A stretch of 64,000 nt of DNA from Sphingobacterium sp. GTDB lineage: Bacteria; Bacteroidota; Bacteroidia; Sphingobacteriales; Sphingobacteriaceae. This document shows positions 34,358 to 43,030 of this stretch, one piece after another. The position numbers and the translations under genes are program-made. Every line of letters begins with the position of its first letter. The first letter of the stretch is position 1. Location: the NCBI GenBank assembly GCA_031277685.1, contig JAITLV010000277.1, positions 1 through 64,000 of the forward strand, read 5' to 3'. The notes beneath the pieces were generated by a model that was not told the origin of the DNA, did not search any database, and saw only the letters and a program-made list of their open reading frames with translations.

Positions 34358-35401
34358 ATGAGCAAGCATATTTATCAACATCCCGAACCCTTCGTATTCG
34401 AAAATGGGAAAGAACTTGTCGATTTACAGATAAGCTACGAAGTATTTGGGGAACTGAATGCAGATCGTAGCAATGTGATCTGGGTCTGTCATGCCCTCAC
34501 CGCAAATGCGAATGTATTCGACTGGTGGCCGGGCCTTTTTGGCGCCAATGACTTCTTTAATCCAGACGATTACTACATTGTATGTGCGAACGTGATTGGA
34601 TCACCCTATGGCAGCAGCAATCCGCTGTCCCTCCATCCAGCAACGGGTCAGCCCTATTACCTCTCTTTTCCGGAGTTTACGGTAAAAGATCTTGTCCATG
34701 CACATCAATTGCTTGCAGGGCATCTAGGTATTGATCAAATTGATATTTTAATCGGAGGATCTTTAGGCGGCCAACAAGCATTGGAATGGGCAGCATCCAA
34801 CACAATCACCATCAACCACCTGATCGTAGTAGGTACAAATGCAGTACATTCCCCCTGGGGAATTGCCTTTAATGAAAGTCAACGTTTAGCGATTACAGCA
34901 GATCGTACTTTTTATGCGAACCATCCCGAGGGCGGTTTAAAAGGACTTAAAGTTGCACGCTCAATTGCGCTGTTGTCCTATCGTAATTATATCACCTACG
35001 CCCATACACAAGGAGACACAGATGATGATAAAGTGAATAACTATAAAGCCGCTTCCTATCAAAATTATCAAGGTGAAAAGCTTGTCAGACGCTACAATGC
35101 CTATAGCTATTTTTACTTGACAAAGGCAATGGATAGCCATAATTTGGCCAGGGGAAGGGAATCTCTAGAAGCTGCACTGGCAGGCATCAGTTGCCCAACA
35201 TTGGTTTTAGGAGTCAATACGGATGTCCTATTCCCACCAAATGAACAGCAATTTATTGCCCAACATATTCCAAATGCCAGTTATCAAGAGATCGATTCAA
35301 CCTACGGTCATGACGGCTTTCTAATTGAGACAAAAAAACTGACTACTATTATCCATCATTTTTTAGAAAACAAGAAGGAGTATATCAACGAATTAGTATA
35401 A
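34358..35401 (+). CDS. metX: Homoserine O-acetyltransferase
   Basis: The 347-residue alpha/beta hydrolase-fold enzyme acetylates homoserine with acetyl-CoA. The nucleophile Ser is in IGGSLGGQQALEWA, the acid in VNTDVLFPP and the His in YGHDGFLIE. CHALTANANVFDWWPGLFG near residue 45 is also typical of MetX. It starts 27 nt after metY and hom follows 39 nt downstream, so these three form one operon. Acetyl- rather than succinyl-transfer is expected for this fold but was not tested here. Confidence 0.94.
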   Translation: MSKHIYQHPEPFVFENGKELVDLQISYEVFGELNADRSNVIWVCHALTANANVFDWWPGLFGANDFFNPDDYYIVCANVIGSPYGSSNPLSLHPATGQPYYLSFPEFTVKDLVHAHQLLAGHLGIDQIDILIGGSLGGQQALEWAASNTITINHLIVVGTNAVHSPWGIAFNESQRLAITADRTFYANHPEGGLKGLKVARSIALLSYRNYITYAHTQGDTDDDKVNNYKAASYQNYQGEKLVRRYNAYSYFYLTKAMDSHNLARGRESLEAALAGISCPTLVLGVNTDVLFPPNEQQFIAQHIPNASYQEIDSTYGHDGFLIETKKLTTIIHHFLENKKEYINELV

Positions 35402-35440
35402 GAGAGGTAAACAATAATATAAGAGTATACAAGAAGAGAT

Positions 35441-36622
35441 ATGAGTAATAAATTAACGATAGGGATGTTTGGATTTGGTGTTGTAGGCCAAGGTCTGTAC
35501 GACATTATCAAAACCAAAAATCTAAATCTAGAAATCAAAAAATTTGTCATTAAAAACGCTGACAAAAAACGTTCATTACCGGCAGATCTATTTTCAACTG
35601 ACGCTGAAGCAATTCTGGGCGATCCAGAAATCAATACTGTTGTCGAATTGATAGATGATGCTGAAGCAGCTTACAAATTAACGGTACGTGCACTGAAGTC
35701 AGGTAAAAACGTTGTGTCGGCCAATAAAAAAATGATCGCTAGCCACCTTGAGGAACTGGTGGATATTCAACATGAATATGGGACTAGTCTACTTTATGAA
35801 GGTGCTGTCTGTGGAAGTATACCTATTATCCGCAATTTGGAAGAATACTATGACAATGAACTTCTCCATTCAGTTAGCGGTATTTTTAATGGCTCTTCCA
35901 ATTATATTCTTTCCAAAGTATTTAATGAGAACCAACCCTACGCAGATGCGCTAAAAAAAGCACAGGAACTCGGTTTCGCAGAAACTGATCCGACACTCGA
36001 CGTAGGCGGATACGACCCTAAATTTAAAGTCTGTATTGTTGCATCACATGCTTATGGAATCTATGTCAAACCAGATGACGTATTCAACATCGGTATAGAT
36101 AAACTCGGACAACAGGACATTCGTTTTGCAAAGGAAAAAAACTTAAAAATCAAGTTGATCCCCACCGCTAAAGAGATCGACGGAAATAAAGTTGTACTCT
36201 ATGTCTTGCCTCGTTTAGTGGGTAAAGAAAGCATGTTGTACAATGTAGAAAACGAAAATAACGGCGTATTGGTCAAAGCTGCCTTTGCAGATGAACAATT
36301 CTTTTATGGTAAAGGTGCAGGCGGTCATCCTACGGGTTCGGCAGTACTTTCAGATATCGCTGCTTTACGCTACGGATACCGTTATGAATATAAAAAACAC
36401 TTAGAATCAAGTGCCTTAAACTATAGCCAAGATTATCTGCTTAAGGTCTATGTAAGATACACGGATGATCAACTGATTGAAAAATTAAATTTCAGCGAGA
36501 TCACTGAAAGATATTACGCAGCAGATTTCAAATATGTTATTGGCTATATCAATCTTCAACAAATCGCAGCTTATAAGGCCGATTTGGACCAGGAGGGCAA
36601 TTTCATAGCTGAGATCGCGTAG
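35441..36622 (+). CDS. hom: Homoserine dehydrogenase
   Basis: The 393-residue enzyme reduces aspartate semialdehyde to homoserine. The N-terminal Rossmann motif is GMFGFGVVGQGLYDII, then NVVSANKKMIASH with the conserved Lys, the catalytic-domain segment GIFNGSSNYIL and AQELGFAETDPTLDVGG. The ~60-residue C-terminal region is short and does not look like a full ACT domain, so classic Thr feedback is doubtful. Its place after metY-metX under a SAM riboswitch suggests it feeds homoserine to methionine synthesis. It is a free-standing enzyme, not fused to aspartokinase. Confidence 0.94.
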   Translation: MSNKLTIGMFGFGVVGQGLYDIIKTKNLNLEIKKFVIKNADKKRSLPADLFSTDAEAILGDPEINTVVELIDDAEAAYKLTVRALKSGKNVVSANKKMIASHLEELVDIQHEYGTSLLYEGAVCGSIPIIRNLEEYYDNELLHSVSGIFNGSSNYILSKVFNENQPYADALKKAQELGFAETDPTLDVGGYDPKFKVCIVASHAYGIYVKPDDVFNIGIDKLGQQDIRFAKEKNLKIKLIPTAKEIDGNKVVLYVLPRLVGKESMLYNVENENNGVLVKAAFADEQFFYGKGAGGHPTGSAVLSDIAALRYGYRYEYKKHLESSALNYSQDYLLKVYVRYTDDQLIEKLNFSEITERYYAADFKYVIGYINLQQIAAYKADLDQEGNFIAEIA

Positions 36623-36647
36623 GCAATCAACAAACCAACCTACCTTC

Positions 36648-36678
36648 AGGGGTGTCCAGAGATTGGTCACCCCTTTTT
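36648..36678. terminator. Terminator after hom
   Basis: A 7-bp GC-rich stem (arms 36648-36654 and 36668-36674, 13-nt loop) is followed by ttttt on the plus strand, 26 nt after the hom stop. Confidence 0.8.
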
Positions 36679-36738
36679 CAACCTGTCGATTCGAGGCAGG
36701 TATTTTACCTATAGGTATTGCTATTTCATGTCTTATAC

Positions 36739-39081
36739 TTAGTTTATACGAATATTACGCTTCAAATCTAAGGTCATTACACCGCCTTTGACCAATTGTT
36801 CAAAAGGCAGTTCCCAACTAGTCCAAGGTTCGTTGTTCAATTGAATCTGGCCAACATAAAAACTATCAGGATCGGTCTTTTTAACCTGGATCGTAAATTT
36901 ATTCTTTCGTAGGGCTTTAGGAAGCTGTATTGTAATTTTATCAAATAAAGGAGCCCCGATCTGAAATGCTGGGTTTTCTGTTGTTAGGCTTCTCACATCA
37001 AATAAACCAATTCCTGAAAGCACATACCAAGCCCCCAATTGGCCTTGATCCTCATCCTGTCCATACCCATAGCCATGAATAGCATCTGTACCATAAAATT
37101 CATTTGAAATCGCCCGCACCCACTTTTGGCTTAAATCAGGTCGTCCCGAAAAGTAAAAAAGCCAGGAGATATGTAAATTGGGTTGGTTACCATGATTATA
37201 GAGGCTCTCAATTCCGGCAAAAGCATCTATTTGGGTTCCACCCCCAAAAACATTCTTTTGTGACACGGTGAATATGCTGTCCAGACGTTGGTTAAATAGG
37301 TCTTTTCCAACAAGCTTAACCAATTCCCCGGGGGCATGTGGAACATAAAATGTGTATTGCCAAGCATTTCCTTCCTGAAAACCACGCCAAGGCTGATAGG
37401 GATTAAAGTTCGGAATAAAACTCCCTGTACTATCTTTAGGCCGCATAAATTTAATGGACGGGTCGTATAGGGTTCTCCAGGCACCTGAAAGCTGTTGCAG
37501 TTTCTTATAGTCAGTATCACGGCCAAGTGATTTCGCATATTGCGCTGCCGCTGCCGCTGAAAATGCATATTCTAAGGTATGTGAGGCACCAAAAGGCGAC
37601 CCATTGGTCAACAATTCAGGACTACCAGTGTCATCCTGTATATAAGGAGAGTAACCTTTATCAACAAATACGCCTACGTCGAGCTTCCCTGCTCCTGGAA
37701 TTCGACCACTTGACTCGAGTTCATTTTTTCGTACAGCTTCATAAGCAAAATGAGTATCATAATTCCGGATCCCGACATTATAAGCTGCTGCAATGGCCAG
37801 TCCTGTAAAGTTTGTGCCTACACCGGAAACATATTTGCTATTGGCAATACCATCACCGAGCCAGCCGGCATCGCGATATACCAACAACTGGCTCTGAACC
37901 CAATCGTTGTAATAATCGGGATAGGCAATCGACCATAGCTGTGTTAAATTCCAGAATGCACCCCAAATCGCATCGGTATTATAATGCTGATGAATTGGTT
38001 TTCCCTGTCTATTTAAAGAAATCTGACCGACAGAACCATCATTTTTAGGATAAGCACCATTGGCGTCACTGGCAAGTCCCCGTCCGAGCAAAGCATGATA
38101 AAGTCCCGTATAGAATTTAACACGATCTGCCTCTTTGCCACCTTCCACCAATATTCGTCCCAATTCACTGTTCCAGGTCCTGAGGGCCTCCGCCTTTGCT
38201 TTATCAAAAGTCAGATCCTTTGCCTCCTGCTGTAAGTTCAACCGCGCATTGTCCACAGAGGTATAGGACAGACCTGTTTTGATCGTTATTGACTCCGCGG
38301 ATTCAGTATCAAAGCGAAGAAATACCCCAGTCCCAACACCTTGTATACTTTTCTGTTCCTGAAAGATATCAGCATTCTTAAACGTACCATAAGATTTGGG
38401 TAACTTGCTCAGTTCCGCAAAAAAATACATCTTTACTGTGGCTCCCTGCTGGTATTTTTGGACATATACAGGATTTGTCACCACATAGCCCCATACACAC
38501 TGCTTATCATAATTTACTTGGGCATCTACGACAGGACCGCTTTCTCCCATCACATGTCCGATATCAAAGATAATATTGGCTGCTGCTGTTTTCGGAAAAG
38601 TATAACGATGAAAACCCACCCGTTTGGTTGCGGTGAGTTCAGCTTTGATACCATAATCTTTCAGCTTCACCCGATAGTATCCCGAAGTAGCAAACTCATC
38701 CTTCTTGTCAAATGACGACCGGTAGCCACTTTGCGGCTGATCTAATTTACCGGGGATCGTTTTGAGCACACCTACAGATGGTGCAAATACAATTCCTCCG
38801 ATTTGAAATTCGTGGAAATTAGCGAAACCTTCAATTGAATGATGTCTATCGTCATAGCCCACTGCTTCCCACCCTGATTTGTTGCCATAACTTCCATTGG
38901 TACTTGGAGCAACTTTGGCCATCCCAAAAGGTACTGCCCCGGGGGTATAGAAAAAATACCGGCTATGGACAGATCCAATATTGGGCCTTACCAGTGTTGT
39001 TAAATCAAGCTTATCCTGTGCCTGTACCTGGCTCAGACCAAGGATTGCACAAAAAAAATAAAATATGAGCTGCTTTACCAT
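36739..39081 (-). CDS. GH92 family alpha-mannosidase, exported
   Basis: The 780-residue protein has a signal peptide (MVKQLIFYFFCAILGLSQVQA). The N-terminal beta-sandwich starts at LVRPNIGS and includes GSYGNKSGWEAVGYDDRH. The (alpha/alpha)6 catalytic domain contains FQEGNAWQYTFYVPH, with the general-acid Glu of GH92, and GQDEDQGQLGAWYVLSGIGLF, which matches the family's DDxGQ base/Ca2+ motif. GH92 enzymes are Ca2+-dependent exo-alpha-mannosidases, mostly 1,2-linked. It is divergent from a six-hairpin hydrolase gene, and a probable GntR operator lies upstream at 39124-39137. Confidence 0.9.
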   Translation of the reverse strand: MVKQLIFYFFCAILGLSQVQAQDKLDLTTLVRPNIGSVHSRYFFYTPGAVPFGMAKVAPSTNGSYGNKSGWEAVGYDDRHHSIEGFANFHEFQIGGIVFAPSVGVLKTIPGKLDQPQSGYRSSFDKKDEFATSGYYRVKLKDYGIKAELTATKRVGFHRYTFPKTAAANIIFDIGHVMGESGPVVDAQVNYDKQCVWGYVVTNPVYVQKYQQGATVKMYFFAELSKLPKSYGTFKNADIFQEQKSIQGVGTGVFLRFDTESAESITIKTGLSYTSVDNARLNLQQEAKDLTFDKAKAEALRTWNSELGRILVEGGKEADRVKFYTGLYHALLGRGLASDANGAYPKNDGSVGQISLNRQGKPIHQHYNTDAIWGAFWNLTQLWSIAYPDYYNDWVQSQLLVYRDAGWLGDGIANSKYVSGVGTNFTGLAIAAAYNVGIRNYDTHFAYEAVRKNELESSGRIPGAGKLDVGVFVDKGYSPYIQDDTGSPELLTNGSPFGASHTLEYAFSAAAAAQYAKSLGRDTDYKKLQQLSGAWRTLYDPSIKFMRPKDSTGSFIPNFNPYQPWRGFQEGNAWQYTFYVPHAPGELVKLVGKDLFNQRLDSIFTVSQKNVFGGGTQIDAFAGIESLYNHGNQPNLHISWLFYFSGRPDLSQKWVRAISNEFYGTDAIHGYGYGQDEDQGQLGAWYVLSGIGLFDVRSLTTENPAFQIGAPLFDKITIQLPKALRKNKFTIQVKKTDPDSFYVGQIQLNNEPWTSWELPFEQLVKGGVMTLDLKRNIRIN

Positions 39082-39123
39082 TATTATTAATTCGGTTTAA
39101 AAACAAACTTACAAAAAATAAAC

Positions 39124-39137
39124 TATGTATAAACATG
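39124..39137. promoter_or_regulatory. Probable GntR operator, GH92 side
   Basis: TATGTATAAACATG matches the palindromic site at 41595-41608 in 12 of 14 positions. It lies 12 nt upstream of the minus-strand -7 box of the GH92 gene, over the -33 region, where a repressor would block RNA polymerase. Confidence 0.5.
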
Positions 39138-39258
39138 AAAGCAAAAAGTTCAAAAAAAAGCAGGTTTAGGATCGAACTAAAAACAGCTAATGATTGTAAA
39201 AATTTAAATACCAATTCAATTATATTGAATTTAAAGTTCAAAACCATCTTTATTTCGT

Positions 39259-39280
39259 TACTTTTGTTTGTACATACATA
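39259..39280 (+). promoter_or_regulatory. -7 box and probable GntR operator, six-hairpin hydrolase gene
   Basis: TACTTTTG (39259-39266) fits TAnnTTTG and is followed at once by TTTGTACATACATA (39267-39280), which matches the 41595-41608 palindrome in 12 of 14 positions. The same -7 box/operator layout is seen at 41587-41608. Confidence 0.55.
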
Positions 39281-39390
39281 ATAAATAATAACCAAGAAGT
39301 TTTAATTCAGAAAAACCGACCTAAAATAAAATGTTACAGCATTTATTTGCTATAGCTGCATCGCTATAGCGGTTACTGAGCAGCTTCACA

Positions 39391-40743
39391 ATGCTATACA
39401 AACACATTTCCATGAAAAGAAACCTGGCGTTTTTCGCTCTCACATTTATTCTATTAGGCAGTAACCTTTCAGCCCAACAAAAAGAACAGGTAAAAGATCC
39501 AAAGCTTGTACTTGCGCAAACTATTTTAACTGATCACAAGTTGAAATATGTGGATAGTTTGGCCCGGCAAATCATAAAAGAGGGATTTAATGCCGGAAGC
39601 GGTTATTCACAGATTTGGGCCAGGGATCTCAACACCTTTATCGAAACTGCATTGGAAGAAAGATCACCGGCAGATGTCCGCGGAGCAATTCTACTGTTTT
39701 TCAAGATGCAACAACCTAATGGTGAAATGGTTGACGGGTATGTCATCAAGAAAGATTTCACCTGGCATGACGATACACCTTATTATTCAAAAAATGCCCC
39801 AGATCATGTTGGATTTAAAAATACAGTTGAAACAGACCAGGAAACGTCTTTGATTCAGCTGTTGGGCAAATACATAAAAAAAACCAATGACTATAGTATT
39901 CTGGATGAATCTATCGATGGAATTTTGGTAAAAGAGCGCATACAGCTGATGTTAGATTATCTAAAGCGGGAACGGTACAATAAAAAATATCGTCTGCTTT
40001 GGGGTGCAATGACAGCGGATTGGGGGGACGTACAACCACACGACGATTTTGGCTGTGACTGGAATGAGCTTTCCAATGAAGCCATCGACATCTATGACAA
40101 TGCTATGCTCATAATTGCCCTACAAACATTAATTGATATACAGCCCAATACTGCCGAAGCCACCGGTTGGAAGAAATTTAAAGAAGAACTTGAAACAAAC
40201 AGTAGGCGTTATTTATGGGATCAAAAGCGGAAAAAGTTTATTCCGCATATTTACCCAAAGGCATCTCCGCTTCCGAAAGGTTTTGATGAAAATAAAATTC
40301 ATTATCATGGCGGAACTGCCATTGCTATTGAAGCTGGCCTTCTCAAACGCAACGAAATAGCAGCTGTCAATAGACAAATGTTGGAAAATGTACGCTTATC
40401 AGGTATGCCTAGCATAGGTCTTACGCTATATCCAACCTACCCTGTCGGATTTTTCAAAGGCTGGATGTCCCAATCCTACCATTATCAAAATGGTGGTGAT
40501 TGGACATGGTTTGGCGGCAGAATGATTCAACAACTTATCCGTTATGACTTTCAGCAGGAAGCCTACGATGAACTAAAACCGATGATTGACCGTGTTGTTA
40601 AAAACAAAGGTTTTTATGAATGGTACGGTAAGGATGATGTACCAAGTGGATCCGGCAAATTCAAAGGTTCAGCGGGAGTATTGAGTAAAGCAATCGCCCT
40701 ATTAAATCAGTGGGCATCGGAAACAGCTGCTCGTCAAAAATAG
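39391..40743 (+). CDS. Exported six-hairpin glycoside hydrolase-like protein, paralogue 1
   Basis: The 450-residue protein has a signal peptide beginning at the second Met (MKRNLAFFALTFILLGSNLSA). The rest looks like an (alpha/alpha)6 barrel with acidic motifs typical of glycosidases: IWARDLNTFIE, NTVETDQETSLIQ, WGAMTADWGDVQP, YHGGTAIAIEAG and YQNGGDWTWFGGRMIQQL. The build recalls GH63/GDE-type enzymes; I could not place it in a numbered family. It is closely related along its whole length to the protein at 44811. Locus context suggests a role on mannose-containing glycans. Confidence 0.7.
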   Translation: MLYKHISMKRNLAFFALTFILLGSNLSAQQKEQVKDPKLVLAQTILTDHKLKYVDSLARQIIKEGFNAGSGYSQIWARDLNTFIETALEERSPADVRGAILLFFKMQQPNGEMVDGYVIKKDFTWHDDTPYYSKNAPDHVGFKNTVETDQETSLIQLLGKYIKKTNDYSILDESIDGILVKERIQLMLDYLKRERYNKKYRLLWGAMTADWGDVQPHDDFGCDWNELSNEAIDIYDNAMLIIALQTLIDIQPNTAEATGWKKFKEELETNSRRYLWDQKRKKFIPHIYPKASPLPKGFDENKIHYHGGTAIAIEAGLLKRNEIAAVNRQMLENVRLSGMPSIGLTLYPTYPVGFFKGWMSQSYHYQNGGDWTWFGGRMIQQLIRYDFQQEAYDELKPMIDRVVKNKGFYEWYGKDDVPSGSGKFKGSAGVLSKAIALLNQWASETAARQK

Positions 40744-40753
40744 ACCTAAGAAC

Positions 40754-40790
40754 GAATTGATCCAATAGCTCACTACTATTGGATCAATTC
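40754..40790. terminator. Bidirectional terminator between hydrolase and GntR genes
   Basis: Perfect 15-bp arms (40754-40768 and 40776-40790) enclose a 7-nt loop, followed by atctttt on the plus strand. It sits between two convergent stops (40743 and 40796). Confidence 0.75.
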
Positions 40791-40795
40791 ATCTT

Positions 40796-41530
40796 TTAAT
40801 AATCTCTTCGACTTTCAACAGTATAAGTAAAACTCTCCGCACGATAGAAACCTAGATTATACTCAATCGGCTTTCCCGATTGATCGAAAACAAATCTTTT
40901 ACGCGATAAAATGGGGTCGCCGATATTAATTTCGAGTTTGTCCGCAATAAATTTATTTGCGGCGACAGCATCGATCTCCTCTTGTGAAAGATCAGCGACT
41001 ACATGGTAATCTGCCTCCAATATTTCATACAAGGGGCGCTTAAAGTCCTCATCTCCGGTCAAACCTATACGTGGATGAAAATAAGATATAAAATAGACAA
41101 ACGGGTCATCTTTCTTGCCTCGAAGCCTTTCCAATTTCAATAACTTTTGATCCTCATCAACAGCAAAAAATTGCGTGACCGCTTTATCGGGAACTACCCA
41201 GCTAACATGAAGTTCGAAATTCTTCACCTCGATGCCACGATTTTTCATCTCCTGTGAAAAGCTTAGCCAATTTTTGGACTTCGAACTGAATTTGGAACTG
41301 GCAACTTTTGTACCGATACCTTTTTTCCGAATCAATAGTTCCTCATACACCAGTTTATTAATCGCCAGACGCAAAGTAGAACGCGAAATAGCCAAACGTT
41401 TCGCCAGTTCTATTTCATTTGGCAACAATTTCCCTTCAATATATTCCGGCTGTTTTATCAACTCCCGCAATAGATTCTCTGCCTGTATATGCAGTGGAAC
41501 TGGACTTTTGTGATCTATTTTTAAATTCAT
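40796..41530 (-). CDS. GntR-family regulator, HutC/UTRA type
   Basis: The 244-residue protein has an N-terminal winged helix (about 8-76: PLHIQAENLLRELI, LPNEIELAKRLAISRSTLRLAINKLV, GIGTKVA) and a C-terminal UTRA ligand-binding domain (about 90-240, with FISYFHPRI and SGKPIEYNLGFYRAESF). UTRA domains bind small sugars, sugar phosphates or similar metabolites. The gene is divergent from the sugar porter, and a perfect 14-bp palindrome lies in the shared promoter region, with similar sites near GH92 and the hydrolase gene. It is most likely the local repressor of this mannoside locus, perhaps also autoregulated. Confidence 0.92.
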   Translation of the reverse strand: MNLKIDHKSPVPLHIQAENLLRELIKQPEYIEGKLLPNEIELAKRLAISRSTLRLAINKLVYEELLIRKKGIGTKVASSKFSSKSKNWLSFSQEMKNRGIEVKNFELHVSWVVPDKAVTQFFAVDEDQKLLKLERLRGKKDDPFVYFISYFHPRIGLTGDEDFKRPLYEILEADYHVVADLSQEEIDAVAANKFIADKLEINIGDPILSRKRFVFDQSGKPIEYNLGFYRAESFTYTVESRRDY

Positions 41531-41562
41531 TACATAATATTGCTTAGGCTAAAATAAGATTT

Positions 41563-41608
41563 TTTGGATAATTAAAAAAATAGACATATGTTTGTATGTA
41601 TATACATA
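41563..41608 (+). promoter_or_regulatory. Promoter and palindromic GntR operator of sugar porter operon
   Basis: TTTG (41563-41566), a 20-nt spacer and TATGTTTG (41587-41594) form a full promoter. The 14-bp perfect palindrome TATGTATATACATA (41595-41608) follows directly and covers the expected start of RNA, as expected for a repressor site. It lies 65 nt upstream of the gntR start. Confidence 0.7.
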
Positions 41609-41627
41609 TAAAACTTATAAACCCGAT

Positions 41628-42968
41628 ATGTCTAAGAATTTTATAGTTATTTTATGCATTGTTTCACTGGGAGGACTACTTTTTGGCTTCGATATGGCTG
41701 TGATAGCTGGAGCTCTACCGCTGGTCAAACAATTTTTTGGACTGTCTCCGGTGCAAGAAGGCATTTTTGTTAGTTCAGCATTGGTAGGCTGTATCATAGG
41801 TGTATTTTTCACAGGATCTTTTACAGACAAATATGGTCGTAAACAGGCCTTCATTGTTGCATCCTTACTTTTCTTACTGTCTGCAATCGGTTGCGGATTT
41901 AGTCCCAGCTATACCTTGTTGATCCTGAGCAGAAGCATTGGTGGTCTAGGTGTTGGTATTGCTTCCATTGTCGTACCACTTTATCTGGCCGAAATATCAC
42001 CCAGTAAATTTAGAGGCAGATCTGTCACCTGTTATCAATTAGCGATTACATTTGGTATCCTCGTGGCCTATATTAGTAATTATCTTATTCTTCAGCAACA
42101 TTCTTCGCCACAGACTGAGCTTTGGCGTGGCATGTTTTTAGTCGGTGCTATTCCCGCAATTCTACTCTGCTTGGGTGTTTATTTTATCCCTGAAAGTCCA
42201 CGTTGGCTGGCCAAAAATGGTCGTACGAAGGAGGTCGCAGCAATTAGCGCTAAACTCGGCCTTACAGATCTGCATGATTCACCGAGCCCGGCAAAAGGAA
42301 ATATCAGAACGCTTTTTACCCCCATTTACCGACGGGCTTTTCTTCTTGGACTATTCTTACCTTTATTTTCCCAGCTCAGCGGCATCAATGCAATCGTCTA
42401 TTATGGGCCGAGTATCCTTCTGGAATCGGGTATCTCTTTAGATAATTCCTACCATGCACAATTGTTTTTCGGTGTAGCGAACGTCTTATTCACCTGTTTT
42501 GCCATCTGGAAAGTAGACAATTGGGGACGAAGACCCTTATACATTGCAGGGACCTTGGGTGCTACCATTAGCCTGGTTGTGACGGGTTATCTCTTTAGTC
42601 AGGGGCAACCAAACAATATTGCTCTGATTATTTCCATACTCTCATTCTTATTTTTCTTTGCTTTTTCTATTGGCCCTTTAAAATTTGTCGTAGCGGCTGA
42701 AATATTTCCGAACGCCATACGTGCCCGGGCGATGGGCATAAGTATCATGGTCATGTGGATTTCCGACGCCATCGTTGGCCAGCTGACTCCTATTTTACTT
42801 GCATCTTGGGGTGCACATTATACCTTTTGGTTATTTGCTTTTTTCTGCGCTATAGCCTTTATTGTTGTATTGGGTTATCTGCCAGAAACCAAAGGGAAAC
42901 CTTTGGAGGAGATCGAGCAATACTGGATTGAAAAATCCAAGAAAAATTCCCAAAAGCCAAACGCATAA
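41628..42968 (+). CDS. MFS sugar porter (sugar:H+ symporter family)
   Basis: The 446-residue protein has 12 predicted membrane helices and the sugar-porter signatures: GFDMAVIAGALP in helix 1, DKYGRKQA between helices 2 and 3, ISPSKFRGR after helix 4, PESPRWLAKNGR at the central loop, DNWGRRPLY and PETKGKPLEEIE at the end. Members import hexoses or pentoses with protons. The ATG at 41628 is used; the frame can be read further upstream, but that region contains the operator and the RNA start. It begins an operon with the mannose-6-phosphate isomerase and paralogue 2, so mannose is a likely substrate. Confidence 0.92.
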   Translation: MSKNFIVILCIVSLGGLLFGFDMAVIAGALPLVKQFFGLSPVQEGIFVSSALVGCIIGVFFTGSFTDKYGRKQAFIVASLLFLLSAIGCGFSPSYTLLILSRSIGGLGVGIASIVVPLYLAEISPSKFRGRSVTCYQLAITFGILVAYISNYLILQQHSSPQTELWRGMFLVGAIPAILLCLGVYFIPESPRWLAKNGRTKEVAAISAKLGLTDLHDSPSPAKGNIRTLFTPIYRRAFLLGLFLPLFSQLSGINAIVYYGPSILLESGISLDNSYHAQLFFGVANVLFTCFAIWKVDNWGRRPLYIAGTLGATISLVVTGYLFSQGQPNNIALIISILSFLFFFAFSIGPLKFVVAAEIFPNAIRARAMGISIMVMWISDAIVGQLTPILLASWGAHYTFWLFAFFCAIAFIVVLGYLPETKGKPLEEIEQYWIEKSKKNSQKPNA

Positions 42969-43030
42969 TTTCATTCAAGATACATTACATCATTTAAGTC
43001 ATTTTTTTACATACGCAATAAATAAATCTT

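Larger units (their letters stand above)
39082..39390. other. Divergent regulatory region of the mannoside locus
   Basis: This 309-nt region between GH92 and a six-hairpin hydrolase gene has a -7 box on each strand: TAAGTTTG at 39105-39112 (minus, for GH92) and TACTTTTG at 39259-39266 (plus). Each is accompanied by a 14-bp operator-like site, listed separately. Confidence 0.55.

Noticed and set aside
36739..39081. A SusC/SusD polysaccharide locus around the GH92 gene
   Set aside because: No SusD-like lipoprotein or SusC-type receptor is adjacent; the only barrel receptor is 7 kb away and of another type.
39391..40743. Assignment of the six-hairpin proteins to GH125
   Set aside because: The GH125 hallmark near ITGDIPAMWLRD is absent; only the general RD pattern and barrel build agree.
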